This document shows, piece by piece, positions 37,936 to 47,852 of a stretch of 64,000 bases of DNA; position 1 is the stretch's first letter; each line of letters opens with the position of its first letter. The position numbers were made by a program, and so were the translations under genes. Source of the DNA: Clostridia bacterium (GTDB taxonomy: Bacteria > Bacillota > Clostridia > Lachnospirales > CAG-274); the NCBI GenBank assembly GCA_030524425.1, contig JAUNGN010000001.1, forward strand, positions 1 through 64,000. The letters are read 5' to 3'. The notes beneath the pieces were generated by a model. That model did not search any database. It was not told where the DNA came from and worked only from the letters and a program-made list of their open reading frames with translations.

Positions 37936-40900
37936 TTACAGCATCATATTATTGATTATACCGCATATATCTTCACTGTTGGTTTCCGTAATAAAATGTC
38001 TGCCTCCTTTTATTAATTCAATATCATAATTTCCTCTTATACGTTTTTTAAGCTCCGATATAATTTTACTGCTGTTTTTTGTAAACAAATCATCACTGCC
38101 TAAAATAACGCATATTTTACAGTCTAAATCAACACTGCTATATCTTTGAGATATATACCTGAAAAACCGGTCTGTATCTTTTCTGAAGGCTGATATAATT
38201 GCAGGATTATATTTATTGTCCTCTCCTCCTGCTTTTATAAGGATTTTTTTTATAAGTCCGTCACTTAAAAGCCTCCACGGAGATACAATAAAGGGTATAT
38301 TTCCCGTTACAGACGGAGCCGCAAAAACAACGCCCTTTATTTTTTCTTTAAGCCTTTTTACAAACTCTATTACATTTACACAGCCTACACAATGTCCGTA
38401 TAAATATATATCATTATATTTTTCCACAGGTATTTCATTTATAAGGATATCTGTTATATTTGCAATATCAGCATTTTTGTCAAAAGCCGAAATATAAACA
38501 CCAGCCGCATCACAGTCAAGTCCTTTTGCAATATGCTCAAAATAATTCGGCTCTCCTCCCGCATATGGGAAGCATATAAGAAGCTTTTTTGAATTCTGCT
38601 TTTTCAGCCATATATAATATTTTTTATTGCTGATATTATCTGCAATTTTTCTAACCGAAAGTCCTTCGTAAAAATCACCGAATGTTATATCCATACCCTT
38701 TTCCTGCAGACTGCACACAATTTCAAGTATGCTTACCGAATCAAGCCCCATGTCAAATAAATTATCATTTACGTCTGCCGAAACATAATTTGAAACCACA
38801 GATAAAATTTCCTTTTCCATATTGTTGGGCTCTTTTATATTGGCTATATGGTTATCGGCACTTTTTATAAGGCTTTTTATGTCTGCCTTTCCGTTTTGGG
38901 TAAAAGGAATTTTATTAACCCTATTAAATACTGACGGCACAGCATAAACCTGCATTTTAGCAAGTATCTTTTCCTTGATTTCCGAAACGTCTGCCATACC
39001 GCTGTAAAAACATTCAAGTCTGTTGTTTACCTTTATTACAGACGCATCAGTAACATTTTTACATGACAGAACAATATTTTTTATTTCGGAAAGGTTTATT
39101 CTCATACCTCTTACTTTAACCTGGCTGTCATTCCTTCCATAAATATATATAAGACTGTCAAATCCTATTTTTCCAATATCACCTGTTTTATAGGCATTTT
39201 TATTATTCAGCTTAAAATATCCGCCTTTATCACTGTTTATATAGCCTTTGCCTACAAGCTCCCCTGCAACGCATATCTCACCCCATGTATTTACGGGAAG
39301 TATTTTATTACTGCTGTCAATAATATAAATTTCCGTATTGTCAGCAGGAGTACCTATGGGAACATCCTCATATTCTCCGCTGCATTTATACCCCGTAACA
39401 TCTATTGTACACTCGGAAGGACCATACAAATTTACAAGCTCTGCATCAAACACATTGCAAAATTCCCTGACCGTTGCTGCCTCCAGTTTTTCACCGCTTG
39501 AAAACACAGTATTAAGTGCAGGAAAATTCAGACTGTTAATTCTTACATAATTTATAAATGAATTTAATACGGAAGGTACAAAGTGAAGCTTTTCAACACC
39601 GTATAATGTAATTGCTTCAGCTATTTTGTCCGGAAATTTTTCATATCCCGGTTTTAAAAGACAAAGCCTTGCTCCGTAAATAACACTAAGCATTTCCCAG
39701 ACGGATACATCAAATGTATTTATTGTTTTCTGAAGTATTGTACCCTTAAGTCCGTAATTGTTATTTGCCCATTCAAGTCTTGATATAAGAGAATTTCTGC
39801 TTATTTCAATACATTTAGGCTCCCCTGTCGAGCCTGATGTCCACACAAGATAAGCAGTTGATTTTCCATTATATTCACCGCATACATATTCTGAATTATC
39901 AATGCCTGCTATATCCTCCCTTGTAAGGACTATATCGCAGTATTTGTCCATATTTGTAATGGTATCAGAAACAATCATAAAGGCAGCACCTGCTTTAAGA
40001 ATGCCTATTACAGCCTCTATCATTTCTATACACCTTCCTGTTTTTATACCCACAACCAATGCCTGCTTTTTGCTTATGTATGCAGCTATGCTGTCGCTTT
40101 TTCTGTCAAGCTCGTAACCGCTGATGCTTGTATTACCACAAACTACGGCTTCATTATCCGACAAATGGTCCTTAAAACATTCAATTACATCCCTGTATTT
40201 ATGCTTTGTAGCTGTAGAATTAAGCTGAGAGTAAATTTTTCTGTCCAAGGGTGAAAGAACATCTATTTCTGATATTTTTTTATTTTCCTTATCCTGATCC
40301 AATACCGATAATATTCCATTGCCAAAATTGTTTATTTGTTCCTCCGTAAAAATATCTTTTCTGTAATGAATATTAAAATCAAGCCTGTCATCATATTCTT
40401 CTGCGAAAATTCTTATAGGAACATCAAGATAACCGTTAAAATACTCTATAACCTTTCCTATTTTTATCTCAGGAATAAACTCTGAAATTTTATATGAAAC
40501 AGATACATCAAATATATTGCTGCTTACACCATTGTATTTTTTCAGTTCTTCAAAGGAATAAGATGAATATTTGAGAAGTGAAAATATATCCCTGCTTATT
40601 TTTTTACACACATCGGAAAAATACTCATTTTCAAATTCCATTACAAGGGGAAGTGTGTTAGCAAACATACCGGCCATTTCCATTTCATTTTTTCGCCTGT
40701 TGCCAAGAACATTGCCTATTATCACTTTTTTAGAGTCAGTTACTGCTGATATATAGACATATAATGATGCCATAAATTCAGACGCCATATTTTTAGCTTT
40801 TAAGGGAAGGGAAAATCTTACAATATCAGCACTGTAATCACTGCTTTCTCTTTCTGCAATTCTGTTCTGAGGTATTTTGTCAAGTCTTTTACCAAAATAT

Positions 40901-41421
40901 TCAGATGCATTTTTTATCTGTTTCTCACTTAATTCAGTATATTCAACAGCTTTGCTTTCACATTTAAACACCTGAGAGTTTCTTATTTTGTAATAGCCTT
41001 CTTCAATTTTTTTGCAGATTATAACAATAGTCACTGCATCCCCTATAAGGTGATGAAGCTTGAGAAAGCCGGCACTTTTGCCCTTATATTCAACAAAGGC
41101 AAACTCAAAAAGATTACTGCCGTATATAGACTTAAACGGAGTCCTCATTTCCTTTGACACTCTTTTATCAAGCTCACATCTTTCTCCCTCAATTACGATA
41201 TGAGGTATTTCAAGACAGGGATTTAATTCCTCATAAAGCTCCTTGTCATCACCAAGCCTTAATCTTAATGAAGGCGTACCCCATATAATTTCCGTTATGA
41301 TTTCACAAAATTCCTTATATGTAATATTAACCGAAAAATCAATTATACCGCCTATGTTTGAAACAGCCGTTCCCTTTGCTGCTATTTCGGTGTTTAATAT
41401 ATTTTTCTGAAAATTATTCAT
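37936..41421 (-). CDS. Single-module NRPS: C-A(Ser)-PCP-TE with cysteine thioesterase
   Basis: An 1161-residue nonribosomal peptide synthetase with EntF-like domain order. C domain residues 1-400 has HHLIGDA (123-129), fitting HHxxxDG apart from the last residue. The A domain (about 400-860) has YLVWTSGSTGEPK, FDVSVWE, NLYGPSE, YKTGDIG and the A10 Lys in TQNGKADIK. Reading the ten specificity positions by alignment with GrsA/EntF gives D-V-W-H-F-S-L-I-D-K; EntF (serine) is D-V-W-H-F-S-L-V-D-K. The carrier domain has MGLDSVS near residue 895. The thioesterase (about 940-1161) resembles the type II kind (ICFPYAGGE) and carries GHCVG where GHSxG is usual, with GSDD and GGRHF supplying Asp and His. 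It starts 13 nt after the second ABC gene. No MbtH, PPTase or aryl-activating partner is nearby. Confidence 0.92.
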   Translation of the reverse strand: MNNFQKNILNTEIAAKGTAVSNIGGIIDFSVNITYKEFCEIITEIIWGTPSLRLRLGDDKELYEELNPCLEIPHIVIEGERCELDKRVSKEMRTPFKSIYGSNLFEFAFVEYKGKSAGFLKLHHLIGDAVTIVIICKKIEEGYYKIRNSQVFKCESKAVEYTELSEKQIKNASEYFGKRLDKIPQNRIAERESSDYSADIVRFSLPLKAKNMASEFMASLYVYISAVTDSKKVIIGNVLGNRRKNEMEMAGMFANTLPLVMEFENEYFSDVCKKISRDIFSLLKYSSYSFEELKKYNGVSSNIFDVSVSYKISEFIPEIKIGKVIEYFNGYLDVPIRIFAEEYDDRLDFNIHYRKDIFTEEQINNFGNGILSVLDQDKENKKISEIDVLSPLDRKIYSQLNSTATKHKYRDVIECFKDHLSDNEAVVCGNTSISGYELDRKSDSIAAYISKKQALVVGIKTGRCIEMIEAVIGILKAGAAFMIVSDTITNMDKYCDIVLTREDIAGIDNSEYVCGEYNGKSTAYLVWTSGSTGEPKCIEISRNSLISRLEWANNNYGLKGTILQKTINTFDVSVWEMLSVIYGARLCLLKPGYEKFPDKIAEAITLYGVEKLHFVPSVLNSFINYVRINSLNFPALNTVFSSGEKLEAATVREFCNVFDAELVNLYGPSECTIDVTGYKCSGEYEDVPIGTPADNTEIYIIDSSNKILPVNTWGEICVAGELVGKGYINSDKGGYFKLNNKNAYKTGDIGKIGFDSLIYIYGRNDSQVKVRGMRINLSEIKNIVLSCKNVTDASVIKVNNRLECFYSGMADVSEIKEKILAKMQVYAVPSVFNRVNKIPFTQNGKADIKSLIKSADNHIANIKEPNNMEKEILSVVSNYVSADVNDNLFDMGLDSVSILEIVCSLQEKGMDITFGDFYEGLSVRKIADNISNKKYYIWLKKQNSKKLLICFPYAGGEPNYFEHIAKGLDCDAAGVYISAFDKNADIANITDILINEIPVEKYNDIYLYGHCVGCVNVIEFVKRLKEKIKGVVFAAPSVTGNIPFIVSPWRLLSDGLIKKILIKAGGEDNKYNPAIISAFRKDTDRFFRYISQRYSSVDLDCKICVILGSDDLFTKNSSKIISELKKRIRGNYDIELIKGGRHFITETNSEDICGIINNMML

Positions 41422-41434
41422 GATTAATCACACC

Positions 41435-43549
41435 TTATTTTATCTTCTGATTTTTTACCAAAGCGTAAAACATTCCCTTTTTATCAATTAATTCGTTATA
41501 TGTACCTGATTCTGATACAGTGCCCCTGTCTAAAACAATAATTCTGTCGCAGTCAGCAATAGTTGATAATCTGTGAGCAACAATTATTGCCGAAGCTTTT
41601 GTTTTGTCTATATAATCAGTAATAGCTGCCTGAGTTATGTTGTCAAGGTTATTTGTGGCTTCATCAAGAATAAGAAATTTCGGCTTATTAATAAGTGCCC
41701 TTGCCAAAAGTATTCTCTGTCTTTGTCCCTGTGATATTGTAAGGCTGTCATCAGATACAAATGTATGCAGCTTCATAGGCATTCGTTCAATATCATCTTT
41801 AAGTCCCACCGCCTCTGCAATTTCCCATACCTCCTGCTCTGATGCCATTGGATTTGTAAGGGTAATATTTGAAAATATATCTCCCGTAATAAGCTTTGAG
41901 CTCTGAAGCACTACACCAAGATTTTTTCTGTAGCTTTTTAAATTAATTTCATTAAGGTCGGTATTGTCTGCAAAAATTCTGCCGGAATCAGGTTTTTCAA
42001 AGCCTAATATCAGCCTTAGCAATGTTGTTTTTCCGCATCCGCTTCTGCCTGTTATTCCTATTTTTTCACCCTGGCTTATACTGATGCTTATATTGTTGAT
42101 TACATATCTGTCACTGTCTTTATACTTAAATGACACTTCAGAAAGCTCAATATTTCCCCGAAAATCCTTTATATCCTTTTTTTCAGACACTGTTTCAGTT
42201 TCAGCATTAAAGAAATCCTCAAGCTGAACATACAGAGAACTAAAATCAGCCCATTTATTAAGAAATTCAGCCGTTCCCTTAACAGAACCTATAAACAAAC
42301 CAAACACGGCAAGAAATGCTATAAAATCCGCACTGCTTATGGACTCTTTAATTCCTGCATAAAATAACACAAGAGTAATACAGGAAATTACAAAAGTATT
42401 AATTGCAGAAAAATGTCTGACAAAAAACGGCCTTTTTTCAGCTCTCAGTCCGTCTGAATAATATTCACTCCATTTTTTCAGCATACTGCTTTGTGCATTG
42501 CTCAGCTTAATATTTTCCATACCGCAAAAAAGCTCATACACAAAGCCCGACATATTATTTATCTTAATATTGAAATTACAGGTATGCTTTTTTAACAGCT
42601 TTGAATTAACAAAACTCATAATAAGCATAATAACAAGGCTTGCATAAACATAAGGCATAAATTCATTTGAATATAAATACATTTGTGCAATATATATAAC
42701 AGAAAGAACAAATGAAAGTGCATCTGTTATGGTACCTGCGGAAAAAATATCTGATATTTCCGATACATTTAAAATATTGTGACTGAGAGCACCGGCTCTC
42801 TTGTCTGCAAAGTAGCCAGCCTTAATGTTCAGTAATCTTGATATAACAGCTCCCTGAATATTAGCATTAATATTTGATGGTATATTTTCAGTAATAATAC
42901 TCCTGAAAATATAAAGAACTGCTGATATAATTATTATTCCCAAAAGAAGACTTGTAAGAGGAAGAATATCACTTTTTGTTCCCGAAGGAATAATATTGTT
43001 AAATATATAATACTGAGCCTCCGGAATTACCATTGAAAACAGTATTACAAAAACCGATGCTGCCAGAACCACTCCATATTCAGCAGGAGTTATACAGCCA
43101 AGCATATATTTTATAAAATCTTTTCTCTTTATTTTATCCTTATTGAAGCCTTTATAAAAACAAATTGCCTGTTCAGAAAACATACTGCTGTTTTCTGCTG
43201 TAATTCTTACTTTTCTCCCATTTTCAAAAAAGAAACACCTTCCCATAAAATCAGGCAGTATTATTTTCCCCTCATTGCCCTTAAAGCATAATATAGGAAG
43301 CATATTTTTTTTGTACCAGTCTCCCTCCAATAAAACAACTCTGCTGCTTACATCATATTTTTTCTTTATTTCCTCGATTTGGAGAGGTATGTTTTCAGCT
43401 TCAATATTTCCCTCTATATTAAAGTGTTTTAATACTCTTTCAAGCTCACTGTCACAAACCTGTTCAGATAAGGCAATAATATTCCTGAACGCCTTTTCTT
43501 TATTTTCATTATGTTTCCTTCTAAGTTCTTCAAGCTCTTTATCAAGCAT
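41435..43549 (-). CDS. ABC exporter lacking a peptidase domain (NHLM ABC2-like)
   Basis: A 704-residue fused permease-ATPase. The first 150 residues are a soluble N-terminal region without C39 catalytic residues, followed by about six spans (about 155-430) and an ATPase with Walker A TGRSGCGKTTL, Walker B FLILDEATNN and H-loop VAHRLS. The signature is TISQGQRQR, with Gln for the first Gly of LSGGQ. Size, N-terminal region and neighbours fit the second ATP-binding exporter of NHLM bacteriocin systems (TIGR03797-like), which works with a C39-bearing partner. The start is the ATG at 43549 (GGGGAGTG upstream), 4 nt after the partner's stop. Confidence 0.85.
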   Translation of the reverse strand: MLDKELEELRRKHNENKEKAFRNIIALSEQVCDSELERVLKHFNIEGNIEAENIPLQIEEIKKKYDVSSRVVLLEGDWYKKNMLPILCFKGNEGKIILPDFMGRCFFFENGRKVRITAENSSMFSEQAICFYKGFNKDKIKRKDFIKYMLGCITPAEYGVVLAASVFVILFSMVIPEAQYYIFNNIIPSGTKSDILPLTSLLLGIIIISAVLYIFRSIITENIPSNINANIQGAVISRLLNIKAGYFADKRAGALSHNILNVSEISDIFSAGTITDALSFVLSVIYIAQMYLYSNEFMPYVYASLVIMLIMSFVNSKLLKKHTCNFNIKINNMSGFVYELFCGMENIKLSNAQSSMLKKWSEYYSDGLRAEKRPFFVRHFSAINTFVISCITLVLFYAGIKESISSADFIAFLAVFGLFIGSVKGTAEFLNKWADFSSLYVQLEDFFNAETETVSEKKDIKDFRGNIELSEVSFKYKDSDRYVINNISISISQGEKIGITGRSGCGKTTLLRLILGFEKPDSGRIFADNTDLNEINLKSYRKNLGVVLQSSKLITGDIFSNITLTNPMASEQEVWEIAEAVGLKDDIERMPMKLHTFVSDDSLTISQGQRQRILLARALINKPKFLILDEATNNLDNITQAAITDYIDKTKASAIIVAHRLSTIADCDRIIVLDRGTVSESGTYNELIDKKGMFYALVKNQKIK

Positions 43550-43553
43550 AATA

Positions 43554-45707
43554 TCACTCCCCGCCATTTGAAACAAGTCTGTAGTATACACCCTTTTTTT
43601 CTATAAGCTCACTATGTGTTCCTCTTTCTTCCACAGTACCGTTATTAAATACAAGAATTTCGTCACAGTTCCTTATTGTGCTAAGTCTGTGAGCAATAAT
43701 TATGAGTGTAATACCCAGTGAAATTATGTTTTTCATAACCCTGGCTTCTGTTTCTGTATCAAGATCGCTGGTAGCCTCATCAAGTATCATTATTGCAGGC
43801 TTTTTAACAAGAGCTCTTGCTATTTCTATTCTCTGTTTTTGTCCGCCTGAAAAATTTCTTCCCTCTTCTGATATATTTTCATAGTAGGCATTTTTTCTCA
43901 ATACAATGTCATCGTGAAGGCATGCTGTCCTGCAGGCTTTTACTACATCATCATACCCAACGGAATTATCCCACATTGTAATATTATCAAATAATGTTCC
44001 ATCATAGAGATGAACAGACTGACTGACAACAGCAACCTTTGAATAAAAATAATCTCTCAAAAGTTCATTTTTTTCTGAATTGCCGTAATATATATGTCCG
44101 TCACATTCTTTATAAAGACCTGCTATAAGCTTTGCCATTGTAGACTTACCGCTTCCGCTTCCCCCTGCCAAAGCAACACTTCCGCCTTTATTAACGCTAA
44201 AACTTATATTTTCTATTATGTTAGAGCCATATTCATTATATCTGAAACCGACATTTTCAACCCTTACACTTCCGTCCATAAACTTAGTCTGGTTTTCTCT
44301 TTCATCAAGAAAAATGTCGTCATCTTTATACTTCATAGTATCATCTGTTCTTTCCGCTATACTTTTAAATTTAAATATATTGGATATTGAATTAATGACA
44401 TTACCGACAGGCACTAAAAATGCCGCAATCATACCTAACACAGCCACAGCTATACCCACAGAAAAAACACCTGAAAGTATTTCATAGACACCTGTTACAA
44501 GAACCGCTACTGACACCGTAAGATTAATAATATAAAATATGCCCGATGATATTATATTAACAAGAGCTATCTTCTGTCCCGTTACAATATTGGCCGCCGA
44601 AAGACCTGTAAGTCTCGAAAACACAGCTTCTTCACAGGCACAGGATTTTATTGTCTCCATCATACTGACAGAAGATGCTACAGAGCCCTGATAAAAGCCG
44701 CTGTTCTGGTTATAAAGTGACGAAAGGGTACTCATTTTACCGGAAGAATATAATACTGCGGCTATGTTTAATGCTATTGCTCCAATTCCTATTATGCCTA
44801 TATAAATATTAAATACAAACACAGCTGCGGAATATACAGCAATCAATACAATTTGAAAAAATATCGGAGAAATATATCTGCAAACAAGATATGACATTTC
44901 AAAACTGCCAAGCTGTCTGTTTGCAAGCTCTCCCGGTGTTCTCTGACCAAAGAAATTTACGGGAAGCTTAAATATTTTTTCCATAAAACCAATACTTAAC
45001 TTAATATTTATAAATTTTTCAATCTCATAATTAAGCCCGGAATATAAAAATGAGGCCAAAAAAGATAACATAATTACCGTAAACATAGCTCCGGCTATTA
45101 TATTAATGTTTTTTGTATTTCCATCCAAAAGCACATAGTCTATGTATGCAGAGCTGAAAAAAGGCTCTATAATGCTTAATACTGTTATAACAAAAAATAC
45201 CAATGAAGAAAAAATCAAAACAGGCGCATATTCAATTACACTGTTAAATGTAAATCCTCCAAACACACCCTTTTGACTGTCAGCAGTTTTTTCAAACTCT
45301 TCTGTTTTTTCAAATGTAAGTGCTATACCCGTAAAACTGCTGTCAAATTCATTTTCACCAATCTTAAGCCTGCCCGATGCAGGATCATTAATGTAATAAT
45401 AACCATTTTTATAACCACAGTACACAACAAAATGACACATATTCCAATGTATTACTGCCGGAGGAACTATTTCCCTTATACTCTCCGGAGTTTTCTTATA
45501 TGCCCTGCATACAAGACCGTTTTTTTCTGCTGCCCTTTTTATTCCTTTTGCGTTTACTCCATCTCTTGAAACATTGCAGTCCACTCTAAGCTGTTCAAGT
45601 GATATGCTTTTTTTACCGAAATATCTTAAAACCATTGCAAGAGAGGCAGCACCGCACTCCACATTTTCCATCTGCAGAACAAGGGGTACATTAACTTTTT
45701 TTCTCAT
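43554..45707 (-). CDS. C39 peptidase-containing ABC exporter (NHLM ABC1-like)
   Basis: A 717-residue peptidase-exporter that should cut double-glycine leaders and export the mature peptide. Residues 1-130 are a complete C39 domain: QMENVECGAASLAM with the catalytic Cys, HFVVYCGY with His and INDPASG with Asp. Six spans follow (about 160-450), then the ATPase with GGSGSGKSTM, FSGGQKQRIEIARAL, MILDEATSDLD and IAHRLS. It matches TIGR03796-type NHLM exporters. The start is the ATG at 45707, overlapping the HlyD gene stop (TGATG). The likely substrate is the 49-residue leader peptide encoded downstream in the operon (inference). Confidence 0.92.
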   Translation of the reverse strand: MRKKVNVPLVLQMENVECGAASLAMVLRYFGKKSISLEQLRVDCNVSRDGVNAKGIKRAAEKNGLVCRAYKKTPESIREIVPPAVIHWNMCHFVVYCGYKNGYYYINDPASGRLKIGENEFDSSFTGIALTFEKTEEFEKTADSQKGVFGGFTFNSVIEYAPVLIFSSLVFFVITVLSIIEPFFSSAYIDYVLLDGNTKNINIIAGAMFTVIMLSFLASFLYSGLNYEIEKFINIKLSIGFMEKIFKLPVNFFGQRTPGELANRQLGSFEMSYLVCRYISPIFFQIVLIAVYSAAVFVFNIYIGIIGIGAIALNIAAVLYSSGKMSTLSSLYNQNSGFYQGSVASSVSMMETIKSCACEEAVFSRLTGLSAANIVTGQKIALVNIISSGIFYIINLTVSVAVLVTGVYEILSGVFSVGIAVAVLGMIAAFLVPVGNVINSISNIFKFKSIAERTDDTMKYKDDDIFLDERENQTKFMDGSVRVENVGFRYNEYGSNIIENISFSVNKGGSVALAGGSGSGKSTMAKLIAGLYKECDGHIYYGNSEKNELLRDYFYSKVAVVSQSVHLYDGTLFDNITMWDNSVGYDDVVKACRTACLHDDIVLRKNAYYENISEEGRNFSGGQKQRIEIARALVKKPAIMILDEATSDLDTETEARVMKNIISLGITLIIIAHRLSTIRNCDEILVFNNGTVEERGTHSELIEKKGVYYRLVSNGGE

Positions 45708-46603
45708 CAGCTCCCACCTCCCAAAAGCCATTTATAAGGAGGCTTTTCTGAAATAACTATTGAACTGCTGCATACCGTTCCTGTTTCAACATTAATATTT
45801 CCGCTTCTGCTTTCTGACCAGTACAGCCCGCTTTCTGTATTTTCATCAGAAAGCAGGTTTATATATACAGCTATATATGTTTCATTTTCATCAAGAATGT
45901 TGGGAATATTATAAACGGCAAATTCCTTCTGTGCATCACTTTTAGTTATAATTGACTCTCCAATATCTGCAACATATCCGTTTATATAACCGAACTTTTC
46001 TCTCGGCGCATAATTGGGTGATACCTGAACGGCACATCCCTTACTTATGTTGTTTTTCTGACTTGTTGGAATGAATGCAAATATCTGCCTTTGATTATTG
46101 TCATTACGCCTTGCAGCAACTGAGGCTACGGCATCGCCTGTATTCACATAAGCTCCCTCACTTGAAACCGAAAGTACAGTACCATCAGTTTTTGAAGTAA
46201 TAACAGATGTGTTATAATAATCCTGCCTTAATTTTTCAATTACAGCATCATCACTGTTACTGCTTACTGCCTGATTAAGTTGTTTTAAAACCTCCTCATT
46301 TGGAATAACCGCAATAATATCTCCCGCTTTAACGCTTTCTCCTGTTTTTATGGTTATATCTGAAACTATTCCCGAAATTGATGCAGTTATTTTATCAATT
46401 CCCGCCGTTGGGTAAACAATGCCCGTTACATCTACCGTATTCACAACATTTCCGAAAATAAACCACACAACAGTAAAAATTAATCCCAAAATAAATATCA
46501 AAACAAGAAAAAATGTTGAAAATGACAGCTTTGTAATGTTCTTTTCTATTGAAAACTGATCCTTATAATTGTCAATAGCTTCCTTTCGGAATAAATTTCC
46601 CAT
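45707..46603 (-). CDS. HlyD-family export adaptor (NHLM secretion protein-like)
   Basis: A 298-residue membrane-fusion-type protein: one span near residues 28-52 (LSFSTFFLVLIFILGLIFTVVWFIFG), then biotinyl-lipoyl-like halves (ASISGIVSDITIKTGESVKAGDIIAVI and KTDGTVLSVSSEGAYVNTGDAVASV) separated by a short helical hairpin of about 25 residues. This is the HlyD/TIGR03794 layout of NHLM exporters. In a Gram-positive cell it would extend from the membrane into the wall. It starts 15 nt after the binding-protein gene stop and overlaps the peptidase exporter gene by one base. Confidence 0.87.
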   Translation of the reverse strand: MGNLFRKEAIDNYKDQFSIEKNITKLSFSTFFLVLIFILGLIFTVVWFIFGNVVNTVDVTGIVYPTAGIDKITASISGIVSDITIKTGESVKAGDIIAVIPNEEVLKQLNQAVSSNSDDAVIEKLRQDYYNTSVITSKTDGTVLSVSSEGAYVNTGDAVASVAARRNDNNQRQIFAFIPTSQKNNISKGCAVQVSPNYAPREKFGYINGYVADIGESIITKSDAQKEFAVYNIPNILDENETYIAVYINLLSDENTESGLYWSESRSGNINVETGTVCSSSIVISEKPPYKWLLGGGS

Positions 46604-46618
46604 TTACAAGACCTCCCA

Positions 46619-47704
46619 TCAATCCTCGTGGGTAACAATATATCCTATAACGTCCTCTCCCATAAACTCCAAATAACTGAACTTTTCGGATATCAATGCA
46701 CCCTTTTCATCAAATTTGTAGCTTTCAAGTTCACCGTCATAGCCATTTTTATGCAAAATTTCAGCTATAACCGCAGGGTTATTCGTATCATTCTCTATAG
46801 CGGTATCAACAATCATCTTTATTGTGTTATACCCGTGAATTTCCCATGTATCAAGGGATTCGTCCTCAGCAAAAACTTCGCTTTCCCCATCTTCCGTAAA
46901 AAAATTGTTTACCATATACACTCTAACAAAATAATTTATGTTTTCAAAATATTCATTTTGGTCATCAAGCTCAGCATCACCTATTATATAAAGCTCAGGC
47001 ATTTCTTTCTTCAATCTGTAAAGCAGTTCAAACCCCTCATTATCATAAGGTATAAGCACAACTCCCTCAACGCCCAAAAGCTTCCATCGTTCAACAGTTT
47101 TGTCAAAGTCCGATAAAAGTACATTTTCTTTCACAAAATCCACAACACTTATTCCGCTGCCGCCCTTAAACTCCTTTATCTCTGTTCTGCTTACTTCATC
47201 ATCGGAATAGCACATTGTCCACCTTGTTGCAGGCGAATCCTTGGCTATGCTTTCCATTATAATTCCAATATCTTCACTGCTGTAATTTAATGAAAATACC
47301 TTATCGTAATTGCCGTCAGTCAATATACTGTCATATGGCAAATGGGGAGAAATGAGAATTTTACCTGTCTTGTTTGTCTGATACACCTGATTTTTGCATA
47401 TTTCCTCTGACGAAGACCCAATAATTGCAGTCACACTGTCATCATTTACAAGTCCGGCAGTAATCTTTTCCGCCTCCTCATAACTGTCATTATCATCATA
47501 AAAGTTCACATTTATTTCAAAACCGCTGTCTTTATATTCCTCACATACATCAGCATAGGCTCTTTTTATTCCCTTTTCATAATACTCGGAATATACAGAC
47601 GGACTTCCCGTCACGGCTATGTTTATTTTCATTCCCTCACTTTTATTGCAGCCATACAATATCAACCCGGCTGCAAGTATTAAATATACGCACCCTTTTT
47701 TCAC
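46619..47704 (-). CDS. Orphan type-1 periplasmic-binding lipoprotein
   Basis: A 361-residue lipoprotein with the lipobox LILYGC at the N-terminus and a type-1 periplasmic-binding (Leu/Ile/Val-binding, Peripla_BP_6-like) fold: IAVTGSPSVYSEYYEKGIKRAY, SVTAIIGSSSEE, GVVLIPYDNEG and WEIHGYNTIKMIVD. The start is the GTG at 47704, with GGGGTG 5 nt upstream. No importer permease or ATPase is near, and it is the first gene of the export operon, so it may act as a receptor or substrate-holding subunit rather than in uptake (inference). Confidence 0.83.
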   Translation of the reverse strand: MKKGCVYLILAAGLILYGCNKSEGMKINIAVTGSPSVYSEYYEKGIKRAYADVCEEYKDSGFEINVNFYDDNDSYEEAEKITAGLVNDDSVTAIIGSSSEEICKNQVYQTNKTGKILISPHLPYDSILTDGNYDKVFSLNYSSEDIGIIMESIAKDSPATRWTMCYSDDEVSRTEIKEFKGGSGISVVDFVKENVLLSDFDKTVERWKLLGVEGVVLIPYDNEGFELLYRLKKEMPELYIIGDAELDDQNEYFENINYFVRVYMVNNFFTEDGESEVFAEDESLDTWEIHGYNTIKMIVDTAIENDTNNPAVIAEILHKNGYDGELESYKFDEKGALISEKFSYLEFMGEDVIGYIVTHED

Positions 47705-47730
47705 AACATCACCCCGCAATAAATCAGCAT

Positions 47731-47757
47731 ATTATATGATTATATTAACATAAACAA
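47731..47757 (-). promoter_or_regulatory. Possible promoter of the export/NRPS operon
   Basis: On the minus strand TATAAT (47731-47736) is preceded by TTGTTT (47752-47757) with a 15-nt spacer, which is short. It is the best candidate between the regulator's terminator and the first operon gene. A LytTR site might lie just upstream but I saw no clear direct repeat. Confidence 0.35.
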
Positions 47758-47828
47758 AATATAAAAACATTATTTATGCACGAATTGCCTTTTGTGTGAA
47801 TGAAAACTCAAATTCCGCAAAAAAAATA

Positions 47829-47850
47829 AACCCTGCTTTTAAACAGGGCT
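47829..47850 (-). terminator. Terminator after the LytTR regulator
   Basis: On the minus strand AAGCCCTG / CAGGGTTT form a hairpin with an 8-nt loop, followed by TTTATTTTTTTT. It directly follows the regulator stop, so the regulator and the export operon are separate transcripts. Confidence 0.85.
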
Positions 47851-47852
47851 TA

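Noticed and set aside
37936-41421. Enterobactin-type siderophore synthetase
   Set aside because: Domain order and serine code match EntF, but there are no genes for dihydroxybenzoate synthesis or activation, or for siderophore uptake, in the window.
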